From assembly GCA_017648425.1 (NCBI GenBank), contig JAGCJD010000222.1, positions 1-7,649 on the forward strand: DNA of 7,649 nucleotides. The letters run 5' to 3'. Both the position numbers and the translations under genes were made by a program. How positions within the stretch are numbered: the first letter of the stretch is position 1; each line of letters opens with the position of its first letter. A model generated the notes under the pieces. The model was not told where the DNA came from. It saw only the letters and a program-made list of their open reading frames with translations, and did not search any database. Positions 6,320 through 7,649 of this stretch are shown piece after piece. The DNA is from Clostridia bacterium. GTDB lineage: Bacteria > Bacillota > Clostridia > Oscillospirales > CAG-272.

Positions 6320-6347
6320 ATTATACACCTTAGATAAGCGCTGTTAA
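6320..6347 (-). promoter_or_regulatory. Promoter of GRE-A
   Basis: On the minus strand: TTAACA (6347-6342, one mismatch to consensus), a 16-nt spacer, and a perfect TATAAT (6325-6320). Predicted start near 6313, giving a leader of about 48 nt to the ATG at 6264. The -35 and spacer are covered by the dyad at 6326-6352. Confidence 0.7.
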
Positions 6348-6352
6348 AGGTG
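6326..6352. promoter_or_regulatory. CACCTT-N15-AAGGTG dyad, candidate operator
   Basis: Perfect 6-bp arms CACCTT (6326-6331) and AAGGTG (6347-6352), with a small palindrome AGCGCT (6337-6342) near the centre. It covers the spacer and -35 of the GRE-A promoter and abuts its -10. Its place in the spacer shared with the AraC gene makes that regulator the likely ligand, although AraC proteins more often use direct repeats. Confidence 0.4.
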
Positions 6353-6397
6353 ATTGTTACACAAAAAATAGTTAATTTATGAACAAGGGAAAATTAT

Positions 6398-7246
6398 ATG
6401 AACAAAGAATACAGCTTAACTATATTAAAAGATGCCAGCCCCATAGTATTCAGGTATTTTGAGGTTGATTTCCCGATAAGCGATACCGAGGTTTTTATAT
6501 ACGATTCGTACAAGCTCAACATTATGCTATCAGACGGACTTGCGGCATTATTGAGTGACAGAGGGGATATATATAACACATTTTCGGGAGATATGCTTTT
6601 TTTCAACCCCTCGGAGATACATTGTGGCAGAATATTGCGTCAGGGTGTGCATAAATACATAGAAATCCTCATACCTGTCGAGTATTTTCCTGAGTTCAGG
6701 TCGTATTATATGCTGTTTAACGATATTTCCGACAAAAGGACGAATATAATCAGTCCGCCGCCAAAGGAAAGAACGCTGATTTTGTCTGTTGCTGAAAAAA
6801 TTATAAACAATCTCAAGGTGGATGCGGACAACATTTCGTTGCTTGCGGCTCTTTTGGAGCTTATTGACATATGCACAAGCCTTTATTGCAATAAGGAAAA
6901 GAACGGTTTGGTACAAAATATTCCCGCAACGCTGGAAAATGCGGTCGATTTTATTCGGAAAAGCTATTCCGAAAATATTCAGATAACCGATATAGCCGAT
7001 GCAGTAAAGTGCAGTCCGTCATATCTGTCTAGAATATTTAAAAAGCATTTTGGAAAATCTCCGTATTGCTATCTTACAGAATACAGGTTGTTTATTGCCG
7101 AGAAGCTACTGAGGAACAATTACAGTGTAACCGAGGTCGCTTTAATGTCGGGATTCAGCGATTGTTCGGCGTTTATCAAGCACTTTAAAGGATCATTTGG
7201 TATAACTCCGCTGAAATATAAGGAGAATTACAAGCAAAAATCGTAA
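6398..7246 (+). CDS. AraC-family transcriptional regulator
   Basis: A 282-residue regulator of the usual full length for the family. The N-terminal part (about 15-110) looks like a cupin-type sensor barrel, with a GDMLFFNPSEIHCG strand-turn segment (64-77) that resembles the conserved sensing-domain core. A helical linker follows (about 125-165). The C-terminal domain (about 180-278) has the two AraC helix-turn-helix units: the first at about 195-216 (ITDIADAVKCSPSYLSRIF), the second at about 243-264 (SVTEVALMSGFSDCSAFIKH), ending in the typical FGITPLKYK. AAGGGA lies 7 nt before the ATG. It is transcribed away from GRE-A from an overlapping promoter, the classic layout for a local regulator that senses a substrate of the neighbouring operon and controls its own gene. 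Its ligand is unknown; whether it activates or represses cannot be told. Confidence 0.92.
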   Translation: MNKEYSLTILKDASPIVFRYFEVDFPISDTEVFIYDSYKLNIMLSDGLAALLSDRGDIYNTFSGDMLFFNPSEIHCGRILRQGVHKYIEILIPVEYFPEFRSYYMLFNDISDKRTNIISPPPKERTLILSVAEKIINNLKVDADNISLLAALLELIDICTSLYCNKEKNGLVQNIPATLENAVDFIRKSYSENIQITDIADAVKCSPSYLSRIFKKHFGKSPYCYLTEYRLFIAEKLLRNNYSVTEVALMSGFSDCSAFIKHFKGSFGITPLKYKENYKQKS

Positions 7247-7258
7247 TAAAAAATCGTT

Positions 7259-7291
7259 GCCCCTTACCGAGCATGATGCTCGGTAAGGGGC
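7259..7291. terminator. Shared hairpin terminator between convergent regulators
   Basis: A perfect inverted repeat, GCCCCTTACCGAGC (7259-7272) with GCTCGGTAAGGGGC (7278-7291), and a 5-nt loop. On the minus strand it is followed by AACGATTTTTTATT, a good T-tract, so it mainly ends the AraC gene at 7300-7649. On the plus strand the T-tract is weak (ATTATCAATT), but the hairpin lies 12 nt past the 6398-7246 stop and may act both ways. Confidence 0.8.
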
Positions 7292-7299
7292 ATTATCAA

Positions 7300-7649
7300 T
7301 TATCTGCTTTTTCGGAATTTCAGGGGAGTTGTTCCGGTAAAATCAAAAAATATCTTTCGGAAGTGATTTTCTGAGTTGAAGCCGACAAGCTCGCTGATCT
7401 TTGAAATCGAATATTTACTGTTTTCCAGATGTTCGATTGCAATATTTATCCTTACGGAGTTGACAAAGTTCATAGGCGTTTGCCCTAGATTTCTCTGAAA
7501 CAAATGATAAAGCGTTGATTCGCTTACGCAACATTTTTTTGCGATGTCAGCGACTGAAAAATCCTTGTCCCAAAATTCAGTGATATATTCAATGGCGGAT
7601 TGGAGAGTGCTGTCAATCATGATAGTGCCGGGTTTCAGTGTGGTAACAA
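7300..7649 (-). CDS. AraC-family regulator, C-terminal part (runs off the window)
   Basis: The visible part is the whole AraC-type DNA-binding domain: first helix-turn-helix FSVADIAKKCCVSESTLYHL and second SISKISELVGFNSENHFRKI, followed by the usual GTTPLKFRKSR end. An ATG at 7620 would give 106 residues, but no ribosome binding site precedes it and the frame stays open with nine more codons to the window edge. I therefore read it as a longer gene whose N-terminal sensing domain lies outside. If the 106-residue form were real it would be a stand-alone DNA-binding domain. It faces the other AraC gene and shares a terminator with it. Whether it controls the radical enzyme genes is unknown; its promoter is not in view. 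Confidence 0.85.
   Translation of the reverse strand, partial: VTTLKPGTIMIDSTLQSAIEYITEFWDKDFSVADIAKKCCVSESTLYHLFQRNLGQTPMNFVNSVRINIAIEHLENSKYSISKISELVGFNSENHFRKIFFDFTGTTPLKFRKSR

Noticed and set aside
6342..6359. Direct repeat of TGTTA (6342-6346 and 6355-6359) as an AraC operator
   Set aside because: Five-base units 13 bp apart in AT-rich DNA are too short and not at the usual AraC spacing; the dyad at 6326-6352 is better supported.
7300..7620. Complete 106-residue stand-alone AraC DNA-binding protein
   Set aside because: No ribosome binding site precedes the ATG at 7620 and the frame stays open to the window edge, so a truncated full-length gene is more likely.

Overview
The window looks like the chromosome of an obligately anaerobic, AT-rich Bacillota, most likely a gut-type clostridium. 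This rests on oxygen-sensitive glycyl radical chemistry, strong GGAG-type ribosome binding sites, a TTG start, AT-rich spacers with consensus sigma-A-like promoters, and clostridial-style AraC regulators. No species can be named from the sequence alone.

Layout from left to right. Positions 1-35 hold a hairpin terminator, probably for a gene left of the window. Positions 36-162 are AT-rich and I support nothing there. A second hairpin (163-193) closes a minus-strand gene for a two-helix membrane protein of unknown function (198-944). A spacer (945-1120) separates it from the core locus. The core, all on the minus strand, reads from right to left: a 706-residue glycyl radical enzyme (GRE-A, 4144-6264), a terminator (4063-4089), a new promoter (4008-4036), a 651-residue second glycyl radical enzyme (GRE-B, 1976-3931), and a radical SAM activating enzyme with a TTG start (1121-1927). 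Diverging from GRE-A is a full-length AraC-family regulator (6398-7246, plus). A convergent second AraC-family gene (7300-7649, minus) runs off the right edge, and a shared hairpin lies between the two.

How they fit together. The activase should use S-adenosylmethionine and an iron-sulfur cluster to place a radical on the C-terminal glycine of GRE-B (G626) and, since no other activase is visible, probably of GRE-A (G684). Each enzyme keeps the catalytic Cys-x-Glu motif (C371/E373 and C328/E330) seen in dehydratases, lyases and decarboxylases of the family rather than the Cys-Cys of pyruvate formate-lyase, so neither is a plain pyruvate formate-lyase. Both are shorter than the characterised GREs I know of in that group, and I cannot assign a substrate. 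The AraC regulator next door, with an N-terminal cupin-like sensor, is the natural candidate for sensing that substrate.

The most unusual points are two divergent, apparently catalytically complete GREs sharing one activase but placed in separate transcription units; a face-to-face overlapping pair of promoters in the GRE-A/AraC spacer with a dyad over the GRE-A promoter; and two TGAT-N6-ATCA dyads, 40 bp apart, at the GRE-B promoter.
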